Under the pieces are notes generated by a model. The model did not search any database and was not told the origin of the DNA. It worked only from the letters and a program-made list of their open reading frames with translations. The translations under genes and the position numbers were made by a program. Positions 12,912-23,990 of a stretch of 64,000 bases of DNA are shown here, one piece after another. The stretch covers positions 1,200,435 to 1,264,434 of the forward strand of contig NC_059269.1 of the NCBI RefSeq assembly GCF_017591435.1, in the 5' to 3' direction. How positions within the stretch are numbered: position 1 is the first letter of the stretch; every line of letters begins with the position of its first letter. The stretch comes from Portunus trituberculatus (lineage: Eukaryota > Arthropoda > Malacostraca > Decapoda > Portunidae).

Positions 12912-13769
12912 CAGTGGTTCTTAACCTGGGTTTGATCGAACCCCAGGGGTTCGGTGAGTCAGTTTCAGGGGTTCGGCGGTTTGGTTCACCCCACTCGTAT
13001 GATTCATGACGTCATGCTCTGCTTGGCCATCATCGGAGACATTTCTGTCCCCGGGGAACTGAAGCAAGCAATTGCCATGCACTTAGATGAGCTCGCAAAG
13101 TCTCTCGACGGATACTTCCCCACCAAAGAGTCATATCCAGCATGGGTGAGACAGCCATTCACGTTTAGTGTTGCGACAGCAGATGTCAATGATGAATACC
13201 TGGACGAAATCATTGAACTGCAGCAGAGCCAGGTTCAACAGCAACTCTTCAGAACAACAATGCTCTCAACGTTTTGGTGTCACCAAATCATAGCGTACCT
13301 TCTTATTGCTAAGAAAGCCCTCGAGATACTCATACCATTTGTTACAACATATCTTTGCGAGCAGTCCTTTTCGAGGATGGTAGACATAAAAACGAAAAAA
13401 AGGAACAGACTTTGTTGCGAAAATGATATGAGAGTGGCACTTGCCAAGGTGAAGCTGCACATTTCTGAAATGGTCTCTGAGAGCCAACAGCAAAAGTCAT
13501 ATTGATTTGCAGTAAATATTCATAATGTTTTTTTTTTTTTTGAAATTCAGGTTTGTTGGTTTTGTTCTTTGAACACAGTGATTTTGTGCACAAATGATGC
13601 ATGGTACAGTTTGTGCACTAATACAGTATATAGTAATTATAGTTAAATACATAGGTTTTGAATTTGAAGAAAGAAAAGCACATATTATTTTTCCAACTAT
13701 GAAGGGTTCAATGAATGCATGTATGGAACTTGTGGGGTTCAGTACCTCCAACAAGGTTAAGAACCACTG
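12912..13769 (+). mobile_element. hAT transposon, internally deleted, perfect 8-bp duplication
   Basis: The left end is CAGTGGTTCTTAACCTGGG and the right end reverse-complements to CAGTGGTTCTTAACCTTG. The flanks are identical 8-mers ATATAGCA (12904-12911 and 13770-13777). At 858 bp it keeps only the C-terminal part of the transposase. The perfect duplication and open frame suggest a comparatively recent insertion. Confidence 0.95.
12954..13505 (+). CDS. hAT transposase C-terminal fragment
   Basis: An uninterrupted 183-residue frame. From about residue 20 it reads like the hAT transposases related to ZBED5/SCAND3 domesticated proteins: HLDELAKSLDGYFP, then PFTFSVATADVNDEYLDEI. The hAT C-terminal dimerisation motif follows (LEILIPFVTTYLCEQSFSRM; KKRNRLCCENDMRVALAKVK). 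In the family this region mediates dimerisation and holds the last catalytic Glu region. The BED finger and most of the RNase-H fold are absent, so no transposition activity is expected. The first ~18 residues lie in the left terminal repeat and are probably not native. Confidence 0.85.
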   Translation: MSQFQGFGGLVHPTRMIHDVMLCLAIIGDISVPGELKQAIAMHLDELAKSLDGYFPTKESYPAWVRQPFTFSVATADVNDEYLDEIIELQQSQVQQQLFRTTMLSTFWCHQIIAYLLIAKKALEILIPFVTTYLCEQSFSRMVDIKTKKRNRLCCENDMRVALAKVKLHISEMVSESQQQKSY

Positions 13770-13777
13770 ATATAGCA

Positions 13778-14880
13778 TATACATATACATGAAAAAAGAA
13801 TTCAGAATTTTTTAAAATCCAGCTTTCCTCAGGTCCCACAGTTGCCAGATTTTTTTATAGTCAACTGTACATCCTACAAACGGACTCAGAAAGAAGGATG
13901 TAGTGGACACAGGGAAAGCAGTTGAATGGTACTACATGTCTTGACATCATAAAATTTGCCAGCGAATTACAAGCACTGAAAGTGAATGTGCTAGTCAATC
14001 ACAGCCCAGCCGCATATCAGCATATGCAAAACCAATAATTTTCTCCTTTTGACCTGTTTCACTTTATATTGCTAAGTAGAGCATCACATCTACTTCTGTC
14101 TTCTATCACTTGTAGGTTTTATCAGTTTTGGTCGTTATAGAAGATGAAGGCATACACAAGGACAAGATTATGAGAAAGATAAAAGTTAATATTTGAGTGT
14201 TTAAGTTAGTTTAGCAATGAGGTTTTCATTTAATTTCTTGCAAGAAGTTTTCTTGTCATATTAAAAAAAAAAAGAATTATTCTGATGTTTTTTTTATGCA
14301 ATTTGACTGATCTTGGGGTTTATTTCCAGGGCAAACCATTTAGTTCTGAGTTTACTCCCTCTCCCTACAAACTTGAAGAACTATAGGAAACAGGTTTTTG
14401 GGATAGGAAAGCATCAAAATTATGTATTTACGGCAGAAATGAGGTCCAATTTCAGTTGAAGCACATCAAAACCACCGGAAAAAAAATTTCCTAAGCGCAA
14501 TTCACACGAGCAGTGTTTCTCTTTTTTCTTTTAAGTGCATTCCTGAGATATTTGTCTTTGAAATTTCAACATTCACTTAATTAATCACAACTAAATATTT
14601 ACTTTAACTTTACCTGTACTAGGTTAATCTTACCTAATCAAACTCCAAAGATGCAAGAATATTAGATGCACTATAAAAAATGTAATCCATCCTTGCTCAC
14701 TGGCAATAAAGGTAACTAAGAATTAATCTCTGCAGTACCATACGCCTTTATGGAATGATTTCTGGGTAGCCTTATCTTGTTTTTTTACTTAAATTACTTA
14801 CATCTTGTTGGAAAACATTAATTATACTGAGATACATATTAATCTGACTAAGGATGCCACCACCCCCGCCCACATTACGC
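13778..14880. other. No gene seen
   Basis: AT-rich, no coding or terminal-repeat signal that I can support. Confidence 0.4.
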
Positions 14881-14899
14881 AGACCCTGTTGGTCTTTCT

Positions 14900-15905
14900 A
14901 AAAGGGAAACCTGGTATCCTTTCAGACAGAATTAAATTCAATTGTTCCACCCAAGACCCTCCCCTCAGATGACAAAATTCACTACCTTACGGAAGACTTG
15001 GTGACTGTGGGATCCCACCATTTTCACAGTGTCACTTCCTCCCGTTCTCATTCCTTTTAAGTCCCCTGGCGGAGGCCCTTCAGGCCAAGCGTCATGCCTT
15101 TACAGCATGGACAAGAAACCCTGTCCCTCCACTCCGTCAACGTTTTCATTACTTAGAGGCCCAGTGCAAGTGTGTTATTCTTCATGAGAAACGCTCAGCG
15201 CAAGCCTCCTTTTGTGCTTCCCTGTCCTTTTCTACCTCAGTCTTCCAAGCCTGGTCTTTCTTCAGGAAGATGGTCCACCCACAACCCCCTTTCACCTTCT
15301 CGTTAACTAGTAACGGTGTCCTCCTCGCCACTGATGCCCAAAAAGCCAAGTGTCTTGCCACCCACATTCACACAACATTTGGCTTTCCAGGTTCTGTGCC
15401 CACTCCTGTGTTACCCTCTTCCTCACACACCAGCCATGATATCAGCACTGTTATAACTCCCCAGGAACTCACCTCAGCCTTACACTCACTGTCCGCTAGA
15501 AAGGCAACAGGACCAGACAACATGCCAAATGAGTTTCTTCGATGCCTCCCAGATGTTCTGCTGCAGCTCCTTCTGGACATCCTCAACAACAGCTGGTTGT
15601 TGGAGACGTTCCCTTCAGTGTGGTGTCTTGCCATCACTATTCCTATTCCTAAACCTCGCAAGGACCCGATGGTAGCCTTCTCTTATAGACCTATTAGCCT
15701 CCTGTCTAACATTAGTAAGGTTTTTGAGCATGTCATTCAAAATAGACTAACCTGGTGGTTAGAATGCAAACACCTCCTGCCACCCAACATGTTTGGTTTT
15801 CACCCTTTACTAGGGCACCCTTGATGCCTTGCTCTTGCTGGAGCATCACATTCAGGAAGGATTCAGCCACAAAAAATTCACACTAGTAGCTTTATTAGAT
15901 CTTAA
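14900..15905 (+). mobile_element. LINE-C, 5' part
   Basis: A third non-LTR family, GC-richer than LINE-B. The 5' edge is not clear; the linker before the reverse transcriptase is readable from about 15070 (FHYLEAQCKCVILHEKRSAQ). It is cut at 15905 by a TTAA-flanked element and resumes at 18168 in the same LINE sequence. Confidence 0.75.
15270..15905 (+). pseudogene. LINE-C reverse transcriptase, N-terminal part
   Basis: The reading frame has a pre-RT segment, then SARKATGPDNMPNEFL (the GPD hallmark), AITIPIPKPRKDP and YRPISLLSNISKVFEHVI (RT block 2). A frameshift near 15810 moves the rest into another frame that includes LVALLDLK at the TTAA junction (about 15888-15910). This is the fingers part of the polymerase; the palm motif lies beyond the insertion. 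Confidence 0.85.
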
Positions 15906-16901
15906 GGGCATGCTGCAGTCGAGATTTAGTGAATTATGATGAAAAATTCGTTTTTTCAATTCCTGCATATCACTGTAAGAAAAAATATTCAGAATTCATA
16001 TGGCATATGAATCATGGGCCTATGCATACAGCAACACTCATTCTAAAGCATTTAAAGAGACATGAGTGGCATACACCACAAGGTGGGTATGGCGCAATAA
16101 ACACTCTAAGCATTGTGGTATATTTCCAGTTTTTCCTTCTCACTTTAATATTGGTCTCTGTGGTGAGGCTCCACCCCTCAAATCACTTGCCTCCTTCCTG
16201 CCTTGCCATACAGCACCCCATTATTATGGAGAGAGGCTAAGGGAGAGGTTATGTCATACTCCTGCTTGCAGGCTCTTTTATGTTTCTTTTTTTCTTTGCT
16301 GATCTTACTGCAACATGGGGAATAAACAAAATAGGCTAAAGCAGCTGAAGATGTGAGGGATGAAGAAAATTAAGAGAGAAGAGGAGATAAATGAAAAGAA
16401 GAGGGAGAAACGTACATATTTGTAGGTGCCAATCTTGATTAGGACCAAAAAATCTTGGAGAGGATTGTTTCATGGAGAAGAGGAAAGGTGCCTAGTGATG
16501 GTTAAAAGAAACCATAATTCTATGAAAGTGAGCTAAATCTACCAGCAAAGGCACAAAGAACCAGAGCCAGAAATTCTGACAGTCATCATAAGGTAAATAC
16601 CTCCCGAAATGAAGTACTAAATATGGGAATACAGTAAAGTCCCGGGTTACGTCGGTCTTGAGTTACGTCAAACTCGTAGTTACGTCAGTCCACTATAAGG
16701 CAATTTAAGATTAAAAAAATTGAAAATTTATAAATCGTAAAGTGCGGGATCTATTGTTATTGTTGGTGGTTGCTCGCCACACCGCCCGCCTCACGCTTGA
16801 ATACAATAACACCCTGCCTCAGTTCCACCACACCATCACCCCTGGCAAGAATGTTATCCTACTTCTGCGTTTACTGACTCAAGTTCTTAGTATCTTGCTC
16901 A

Positions 16902-17024
16902 ATGGCACCAAAGAGAAAACTCCTTAGTGACAGCAGTGATGCTAAGAAAAGGAAAACCATTATGCTACAAGAAAAAGAGGACATAATTAAAAGACATGAG
17001 AAGGGAGGCAGCAGCTGTGTGTGA
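16902..17024 (+). pseudogene. Tigger transposase N-terminus (HTH)
   Basis: Forty codons starting MAPKRKLLSDSSDAKKRK followed by LQEKEDIIKRHEKGGSSC, then TGA. This matches the basic N-terminus and first CENP-B-type helix-turn-helix of Tigger transposases, which binds the terminal repeats. The second HTH and the DDE domain are missing. The start ATG is preserved here and at 50975 but is AAG in the 25364 copy. Confidence 0.85.
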
Positions 17025-17122
17025 GGGAGGGAAGAAAATGGGAAGCCCGTTACCATGACAACGGGGAGGTTGATGACCTTGAGAGCTCGCACACCCATCA
17101 CAACAATAACAACTCTGGAGCC

Positions 17123-17404
17123 TTCGCCTGGGCCACACGACACTCGCAGCTGACTTGCACCGTCTGCGCCTGTCTGCTGATCCCTATTGCCCTTTCCTAT
17201 TGCATTTTCTGCCCCGCTGCCCACGCTTCTACTCCCACCGCACTGCACTACGCTCCCAGCTGTCCCCCCTGGGCGTCACAACATTCGACCTGCCCACCCT
17301 CCTGGCGGCCTCAGGCGTCCACCCCTCTCGGCAACCTGCAGTCCTTCGCGTTCGTGGCCCTAATCAACAACAAAAACAAACTTGTGTTTCATATTCCTAC
17401 GTAG
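17123..17404 (+). pseudogene. Captured LINE ORF2 C-terminus inside Tigger-A
   Basis: One frame reads LHRLRLSADPYCPF, then LPRCPRFYSHRTALRSQL and a Leu-rich stretch. This pattern resembles the C-terminal Cys/His region of I-type LINE ORF2 proteins, and the same layout is found in LINE-C at about 19860-20110 (LHRLGMSDSPHYPWC... then EHLLLH). Between the cysteines part of the expected motif is deleted. It is GC-rich compared with the rest of the element. Confidence 0.6.
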
Positions 17405-18167
17405 TTGTAAATAATATAACAATATAACCTTTAACTTACCTGAATGACCATAAACAATGATTGGTTGAAAACTCGATAATATGCTTTGAAATGTACGAAA
17501 ACTCGAGTTACGTACAAAATCGACTTACGTCATGTTTCAAGAATGTAACTCTGACGTAAACCGAGACCTTACTGTAATTAGATCATTCTTTGTGTGCAGT
17601 TTCTCTATAGATCAACACACAACATATAAGAAATCTACAAATTTTGATAAAAACATAACGTGGGTGCTAAAGTTTTAAAACATTAAAGAGCCGTATCTCA
17701 AAACATGATTTTTTGAGACAAAAAATTGTATAAAATGAACCCTTATACATGCTGCCTTCAAACTTGGTGTACTTTTTGACAGGGATTGAGGTAACATTTT
17801 GTCAGACCAGTTTTTCCCCAAAGTGATTACTCATGCTGTTTTGATGATGTCATAAAATGCAAACTTTAAAAATCACATCTCATGATGTATGGCAAAATTG
17901 AAAAAAAGTGTTCTCTACATTTCTTTAGGCATGTTTCAAGTATGTCCATGCCAAAGCACATTGCAAAACAACTTTAAATAAGACCCGTATGACATTTTGA
18001 ATGCAACTCTATGCATGACATCATGAAGTTTTGATGTCATTACTCTATCACACTCATATTCATACACATCGAAGACAACCAGTAGCTAATAATATTCTGA
18101 AAATTTCAAGTCATAAAACCTATAACTTTTTTTAATGAATTTTTCAAATTTTGACTGCAGCATGCCT

Positions 18168-19032
18168 TTAAGGAAGGTTTTGACTCTGCCTCAAACAACT
18201 CAATCTTGAAAAACTTGTCCGCCTAGGACTCATTGGTACACCACTAAGCTGGGTTCAGTCCTTCCTGAAAAATAAATCATTCTCCCTGGCAATAGGTAAC
18301 ACCTGCTCTAGGTCTTATCCAATCCCTAGGGGTGTTCCTTAAGGTTCTCCACTCAGCCCTCTATTCTTCAATGTCTTACTTTCCAACTTTCCCTTGTCTC
18401 CTGGCACACACTCACTTATCTATGCTGATGACATTTCCCTCCTTTGTTCTGCTTCCACTATCCAAGAGGCTCAACTTTCACTTCAGCGTGGGCTTGATCT
18501 TGTCCACTCTTGGACTGCCCGTTGGGGCCTGACAGTGAATGCCCAGAAGTCTAGCCTTCTGTGCTTCACCAGAAGGTGAATACCCAACATTCCAAAGGTC
18601 ACCATTGATGGTTTCCTAGTCCTGCCTTCAAACTAAAACACAGATTCCTTGATCTATTGTTGGATAGCCCCTGCCTAACCTGGGGCTGCCAAATACAGTA
18701 CCTGGTGACCTCATGCCTTAAAAGGCTAAACTTAATGAAATCCCTGGCAGGTGTCAAGTGGGGTGCGGACAGACATACACTCCTCCATTTTTATTGTATG
18801 TACCTATTTCTGGAGTCGCTTGGATTATAGATGTGAGGTTTATGGAGCAGCCTCACAATCACTTCTCCACAAATTGGACGTCATTCAAAATTCAGCCCTC
18901 CATATCACATTGGGAGCATTTAAGTCCTTCCCAGTCTGTGCCCTTCAGGCAGAACCCTCCCTCCCCTTCCCTATCACACAGACGCTCCACCTTCCTTGTC
19001 TGGACCTATGCCAAACTTACCTCCTCCCCTAG
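18168..19032 (+). pseudogene. LINE-C reverse transcriptase palm and connection
   Basis: Readable pieces in shifting frames: LVRLGLIGTPLSWVQSFL (about 18215-18270), IPRGVP-like text broken by a stop near 18340, then the catalytic SLIYADDISLLCSAS (18411-18455) with YADD intact. The segment from about 18750 on corresponds to the region between RT and RNase H. There are multiple stops and frameshifts. Confidence 0.8.
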
Positions 19033-19299
19033 GTGTCATGCTCTCCACTACCTTCTCCTTCACCACAGCAAGGAGCCACCTCATTGCCCCTTGCCATATC
19101 AAGGCCAAACACCCTTTGTAGACAGAGCCCTATCTTTCTTTGCAATTATCTGGGTGACTCCTCCCCCCTTTCCTCATCCTTGATAAAACTTCTCCTCTAG
19201 GCCCTTGGTATCTTCTCTCTTCCTCAATCTCTGTGTCCCTTCACACATCCACAGAATGGTCCAAAGCTGGCTGTCTAGTGCAGGGCAAGACCCTATTCA

Positions 19300-19750
19300 A
19301 TGCAGTTTTACACTCAGTACTGGAACTACTTCCACACATACACTGACGGCTCCTACCTTGCTGACACCCCATCAGTCAGTGCAGCCATCTACATCCCCTC
19401 CAGGTCCCTTGCCACTGTCTGGAGGTTGCCAGCCACTGCCTCCATCACCACAGCAGAACTGTTTGCCATCAGAGAGGGCCTTCAATTTGCCACCACCCTT
19501 GATGTCCCTTGCTCAATAGCCCTCTTCTTAGATTCACTCTGCCTTCCAAATCATAAAATCCCACTGCTCACACTCACCACAGCCTCACTCTCATCATCCA
19601 TCACCTCATCCTCCACCTGACCTTCCTACGACACAACACCAACCTCCAGTGGGTGCCCTCCCATGTCAGTGTCATGGGAAACACAGTTGCCAACAGGGCA
19701 GCAGCAGAGGCACACACCCATCCCTCCCATATTGGCCTAGCCACTGACCA
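19300..19750 (+). pseudogene. LINE-C RNase H domain
   Basis: An RNase H fold can be read: HTYTDGSYL (first catalytic Asp, about 19335), then SITTAELFAIREGLQF (catalytic Glu, about 19445-19490) and ALFLDSL (second Asp, about 19520). After a frameshift comes VPSHVSVMGNTVANRAA (19655-19705), where family members usually have GNE and a final Asp. RNase H occurs in I-group LINEs. Two frameshifts and the changed last motif make it inactive. Confidence 0.85.
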
Positions 19751-19810
19751 GACTGACTCCTTACAGTACACCTCACTGGGACAAATTAGACAGGACACAA
19801 GACACCACTA

Positions 19811-20017
19811 ATGGACCTACTCCCCAATTCGGACACTGGACACAGCAGTCACCAGACTGCGAATTGCCACACCTGCTTCAATACTCACTTGCATAGGCTG
19901 GGCATGTCTGATTCTCCTCACTACCCTTGGTGCCCTACACAGCCTGACACCCCAGAACACCTGCTGCTGCACGGCCCCATCACCACTCACACCATGTGGC
20001 CCTCCTCCACTCTATAA
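19811..20017 (+). pseudogene. LINE-C C-terminal Cys/His region
   Basis: The frame contains CHTCFNTHLHRLGMSDSPHY, PWCPTQPDTPEHLLLH and related text, the C-terminal zinc-knuckle-like region of LINE ORF2. It then shifts frame into a Leu-rich tail to about 20110. It is the local reference for the segment found inside the Tigger-A elements. Confidence 0.7.
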
Positions 20018-20130
20018 CCACTCCCCAACCACACAGGCCTACACTAACCGACCTTCTGGGTGGATCCACCAATCCTAACCTGGCCTTCAAGATCCTCAAC
20101 CTCACCAGGACCTTCTCATACTAGACAAAT

Positions 20131-21104
20131 TAGTTCCATCACACATAATCTGAAAATATACCTGCTGCATACTGCACCTTTGAGGCACTACAGGCTGTGA
20201 CTCACAACCTACACAGCCCCAAGAAATCACCAAGAAGAAAGTGCAGTCCAGTAATGAATTTCTATGAATAAATGTGGTTTCTATGACATGGAAATATTGT
20301 ATGTTACGCTGAGGATTCTATGTGCATGTGTGTGAGAAATTGCATTGTTGTTTATTGTGAGTAGTGGAATGTATTGGTGTGGGTGATTATCAATTATGGG
20401 GAGAGTGCTTTTTGTATTTATCAGGAGCTATGATGAAACAATTTGCTCCTTATGTCATCTAGAAAAAGAAAACCTAGCCTTCTTCATAATAATTATCCAC
20501 AGTCAAAAGAAGAAAGTAATTAAATTGTAACCCCCAAAGACCAGTAAATGAAGACAAAAATCAAGTGATTGGAGAGTTTTAGTTTGTATTTGTCTGTCGT
20601 GTGCACTTTTATCAGCCGTGGCGCTCTCTCTCCTCTCTCTCTCTCTCAGTGTGAAAGATTCATTGTCCTCGTTCGCCGAACAACATTCAAACAGAAATGC
20701 ATAACTAGCAATTCACACCAATAGACCTCTCTCTCTCTCAGTGTGGCAGTGTCATTAATTATCCTTGCCTGGCAGGACGTGGGTCCAACCATTCCATGAT
20801 CCAAAATCATCTTGAGTGTTACTCTGGTGACCCTGACAGGCAAGCAATCACCACTTTCCACCTTATTACAAGCTTTCTAAACCATGGACAAACAAAACGA
20901 GTTACAATGGTATCTAGCATGTCTTTTTTGGCTTGTTTATTGTGTCATATGTATATTCATTTGTGCAACCATTTGGGAACTATAGATTCAAGGGGGAGAA
21001 AAAAAATGGTCATGACGGTCTCCAAAAAATTGGTTAGTGTCTGAGCAGTCAGTTGTTGAGTGAAATCCATTACTGCCAGGTCTGTTATCCCGAGACACCA
21101 CTGT

Positions 21105-21107
<3 letters not shown>
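20131..21107. other. Unassigned stretch ending in a transposon terminus
   Basis: No gene seen. A (CT)-rich run lies at about 20622-20648. The last 25 bp before the (TA)n reverse-complement to CAGTGGTGTCTCGGGATAAC, which looks like the right terminus of a TA-targeting pogo/Tigger-type element. No matching left end was found. Confidence 0.45.

Positions 21108-21184
<77 letters not shown>
21108..21184. repeat. (TA)n microsatellite
   Basis: A run of about 76 bp of TA between a pogo-type right terminus and the 5' edge of the Penelope element. Confidence 0.97.
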
Positions 21185-21188
<4 letters not shown>

Positions 21189-21249
21189 TAGCCAGGGAGT
21201 AAATTTTCTGTTTTACAGACAATGTTAAAGGCATGAGCTAATTAAAACA

Positions 21250-22050
21250 GCTACTTAAAACAGTTCCTCCTACCAATGACTATATCATCACCTCACTGGA
21301 TGTAGAAAGCCTCTTCACCAACATGCCCAGTGACAAGACCAAAGAAAACATCCTGGACTGCACATACAGAAACAAGAACACCCCAGACCTTGACATCCCT
21401 GAAAACCACTTTAGAACACTCCTGGAACTCTGCACTAAAGAAGCCCCTTCACCTGCCCCCGCTGCAACACGCATCGCCAGATAGATAGTGTCACCATGGG
21501 AAGCCCTCTTGGAGTGCTTTTTGCCAACTTTTATATGGGCACAATAGAGGAATCCATCTTAATAATCTGCACATCTATGGACGCTCTGTGGATGACATTT
21601 TCATCTGCATAATAGACCAACATGAACTCCAACAACTCAAACAATGCCCAAGTGAAGCCTCTGTACTCACCTTTACCCACAAAGCTCCACTTAACAACAA
21701 CCTACCTTTCCTTGGCGTCCTCACCATTGCTACCAATGCATGATTTACTATTTCAGTCTACACTAAACCCAACAAAAGGGATCCTGCCTCGACAGTAAAA
21801 GTGAATGCCCCAACGCTACCGCAACTCCACCATCAATGCTTACATCAGACATGCCCTCACACACTGCTCATCATGGAACAAAACTCACCAAGAATTGGAA
21901 CGTATCACACAAGTACTTATTAATAGTGGATACAGAAACACAGAAGTCAAAAATGCCATCAAGAATGCTATAAATAAATGGTATAGGAAAGAAGACCCAG
22001 AGAAGGACAACATACTACTCTACTACAAAAACATCATGTCAACAGAATAA
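21250..22050 (+). pseudogene. PLE copy 1 reverse transcriptase
   Basis: In order: YIITSLDVESLFTNMP (motif A, about 21275-21325), TMGSPLGVLFANFYMG (motif B, about 21494-21540), YGRSVDDIFIC (motif C, about 21570-21610), NNNLPFLGVL (about 21695-21725), and a helical linker ending GYRNTEVKNAI (about 21935-21970). The usual Tyr of YVDD is Ser here, though the two Asp remain. Stops and frameshifts separate the segments. Confidence 0.85.
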
Positions 22051-22204
22051 AGACAGATGAACGCATCATCAAAGACATTATACAACACCACGTCAAGCAT
22101 ACAAACGAAGAACACACTATTTCACTCATTATATACTACAACACCAAGGAATCATCACAGCCACTGATAAAGAACAAAACTACTATGAAGATACCCTCCT
22201 ACAA

Positions 22205-22594
22205 GAAGACAATGTCATCTACAAACACACCTGCAAAATTGAGCACTGTAGACCTCAAACTTATACTGGGATGACATGAACAACCTTGTTGAGGAGACTC
22301 ACCTGCCACCTACAGAATGAAATGATAAAAAACCACTACACCGCAGCACATAAAATCACTGCTACAAGGAAACACCTAGAAGAAAACACTACTATTGACC
22401 GTGAGAAAGATCCACACCGCCTACTATCACTGGAATCATTATACATAGCACAAGAAAAAACCAGTTATGAACCTACAAACACAAGATCTACAGATATTGC
22501 CTACACAGAAAAAAGAAAACCACTGCGACTCCCACCCACAACACAGAACCAGCCAATCACATCGCTGCCTCCACTGCACCAGACCACGCAGTAA
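22205..22594 (+). pseudogene. PLE copy 1 GIY-YIG endonuclease
   Basis: VIYKHTCKIEHC followed by QTYTGMT matches the paired short strands of the GIY-YIG nuclease. A stop follows, then LLRRLTCHLQNEMIKNHY and the C-terminal part with HRLLSLESLYIAQEK. In Penelope elements this domain nicks the target DNA. A stop just after TYTGMT and later frame changes break it. Confidence 0.8.
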
Positions 22595-22895
22595 GTCAAC
22601 CAATCAGGTTGTGCCAAATCACTGCTACCTTCTACCTGATCCACTTACAGGATATATAAGCAGCACTAACCAAACATGACACATTCTGCCTGAAGGTGTT
22701 CCCTGAAGAGGAACAAAATGTCGCTACAAACTCTACTTTTGGACAGCTCAACGAGGCTCTTACTGTTCACGAGACTGTGTTGTGGGTGGGATGTTTGCTG
22801 TGGTAAAAAGTAGTGTTGGTTTTCTCTTTTTGTGTTAGCAATATCTGTATATCTTGTGTTTGTAGGTTCATAACTGGCTTTTCTTATGATATATA

Positions 22896-23910
<1,015 letters not shown>

Positions 23911-23990
23911 CATTTTCAATTCTCTGATTGTTATAAATGATGTCCACTCACTCGTATTTTGTTGTCCGGGCTTGCTTATGCGAATTTTAA

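Larger units (their letters stand above)
16632..17574 (+). mobile_element. Tigger-A copy 1 (TA-flanked)
   Basis: The left end is CAGTAAAGTCCCGGGTTACG and the right end reverse-complements to CAGTAAGGTCTCGGTTTACG. Flanks are TA (16630-16631 and 17575-17576). This copy is not in a microsatellite. It is 943 bp with a transposase start (16902-17024) and a segment related to a LINE C-terminus (about 17123-17404). Other copies lie at 25364 and 50690. Confidence 0.9.
15906..18167. mobile_element. TTAA-flanked TIR element with nested Tigger
   Basis: The left end is GGGCATGCTGCAGTC and the right end reverse-complements to AGGCATGCTGCAGTC. It is flanked by TTAA (15902-15905 and 18168-18171). Removing it and one TTAA restores the LINE-C sequence around gatcttaaggaagg, which confirms the boundaries. 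It is 2262 bp, of which 943 bp is the nested Tigger copy. The rest is AT-rich and non-coding. TTAA suggests a piggyBac-like mobiliser, but no transposase is present and its ends differ from those of family P. Confidence 0.85.
18168..20130 (+). mobile_element. LINE-C, 3' part
   Basis: LINE-C continues after the TTAA element with the RT palm, thumb/connection, RNase H and C-terminal Cys/His region. The 3' end is not sharply defined; I see no (AC)n or long A tail, and homology cannot be followed beyond about 20130. Confidence 0.8.
21185..22790 (+). mobile_element. Penelope-like element (PLE) copy 1
   Basis: A 5'-truncated Penelope-type retroelement with RT motifs, a linker and a GIY-YIG endonuclease, followed by a GC-richer tail with a TATA-like ggatatataagcagc (22650-22664) of the kind found in PLE terminal repeats. 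Many stops and frameshifts. The 3' edge is approximate. Confidence 0.8.

Noticed and set aside
17021..17404. Pro/Ala-rich host protein
   Set aside because: The same sequence recurs inside three Tigger-A copies, so it belongs to the transposon; the better frame is the LINE-like one.
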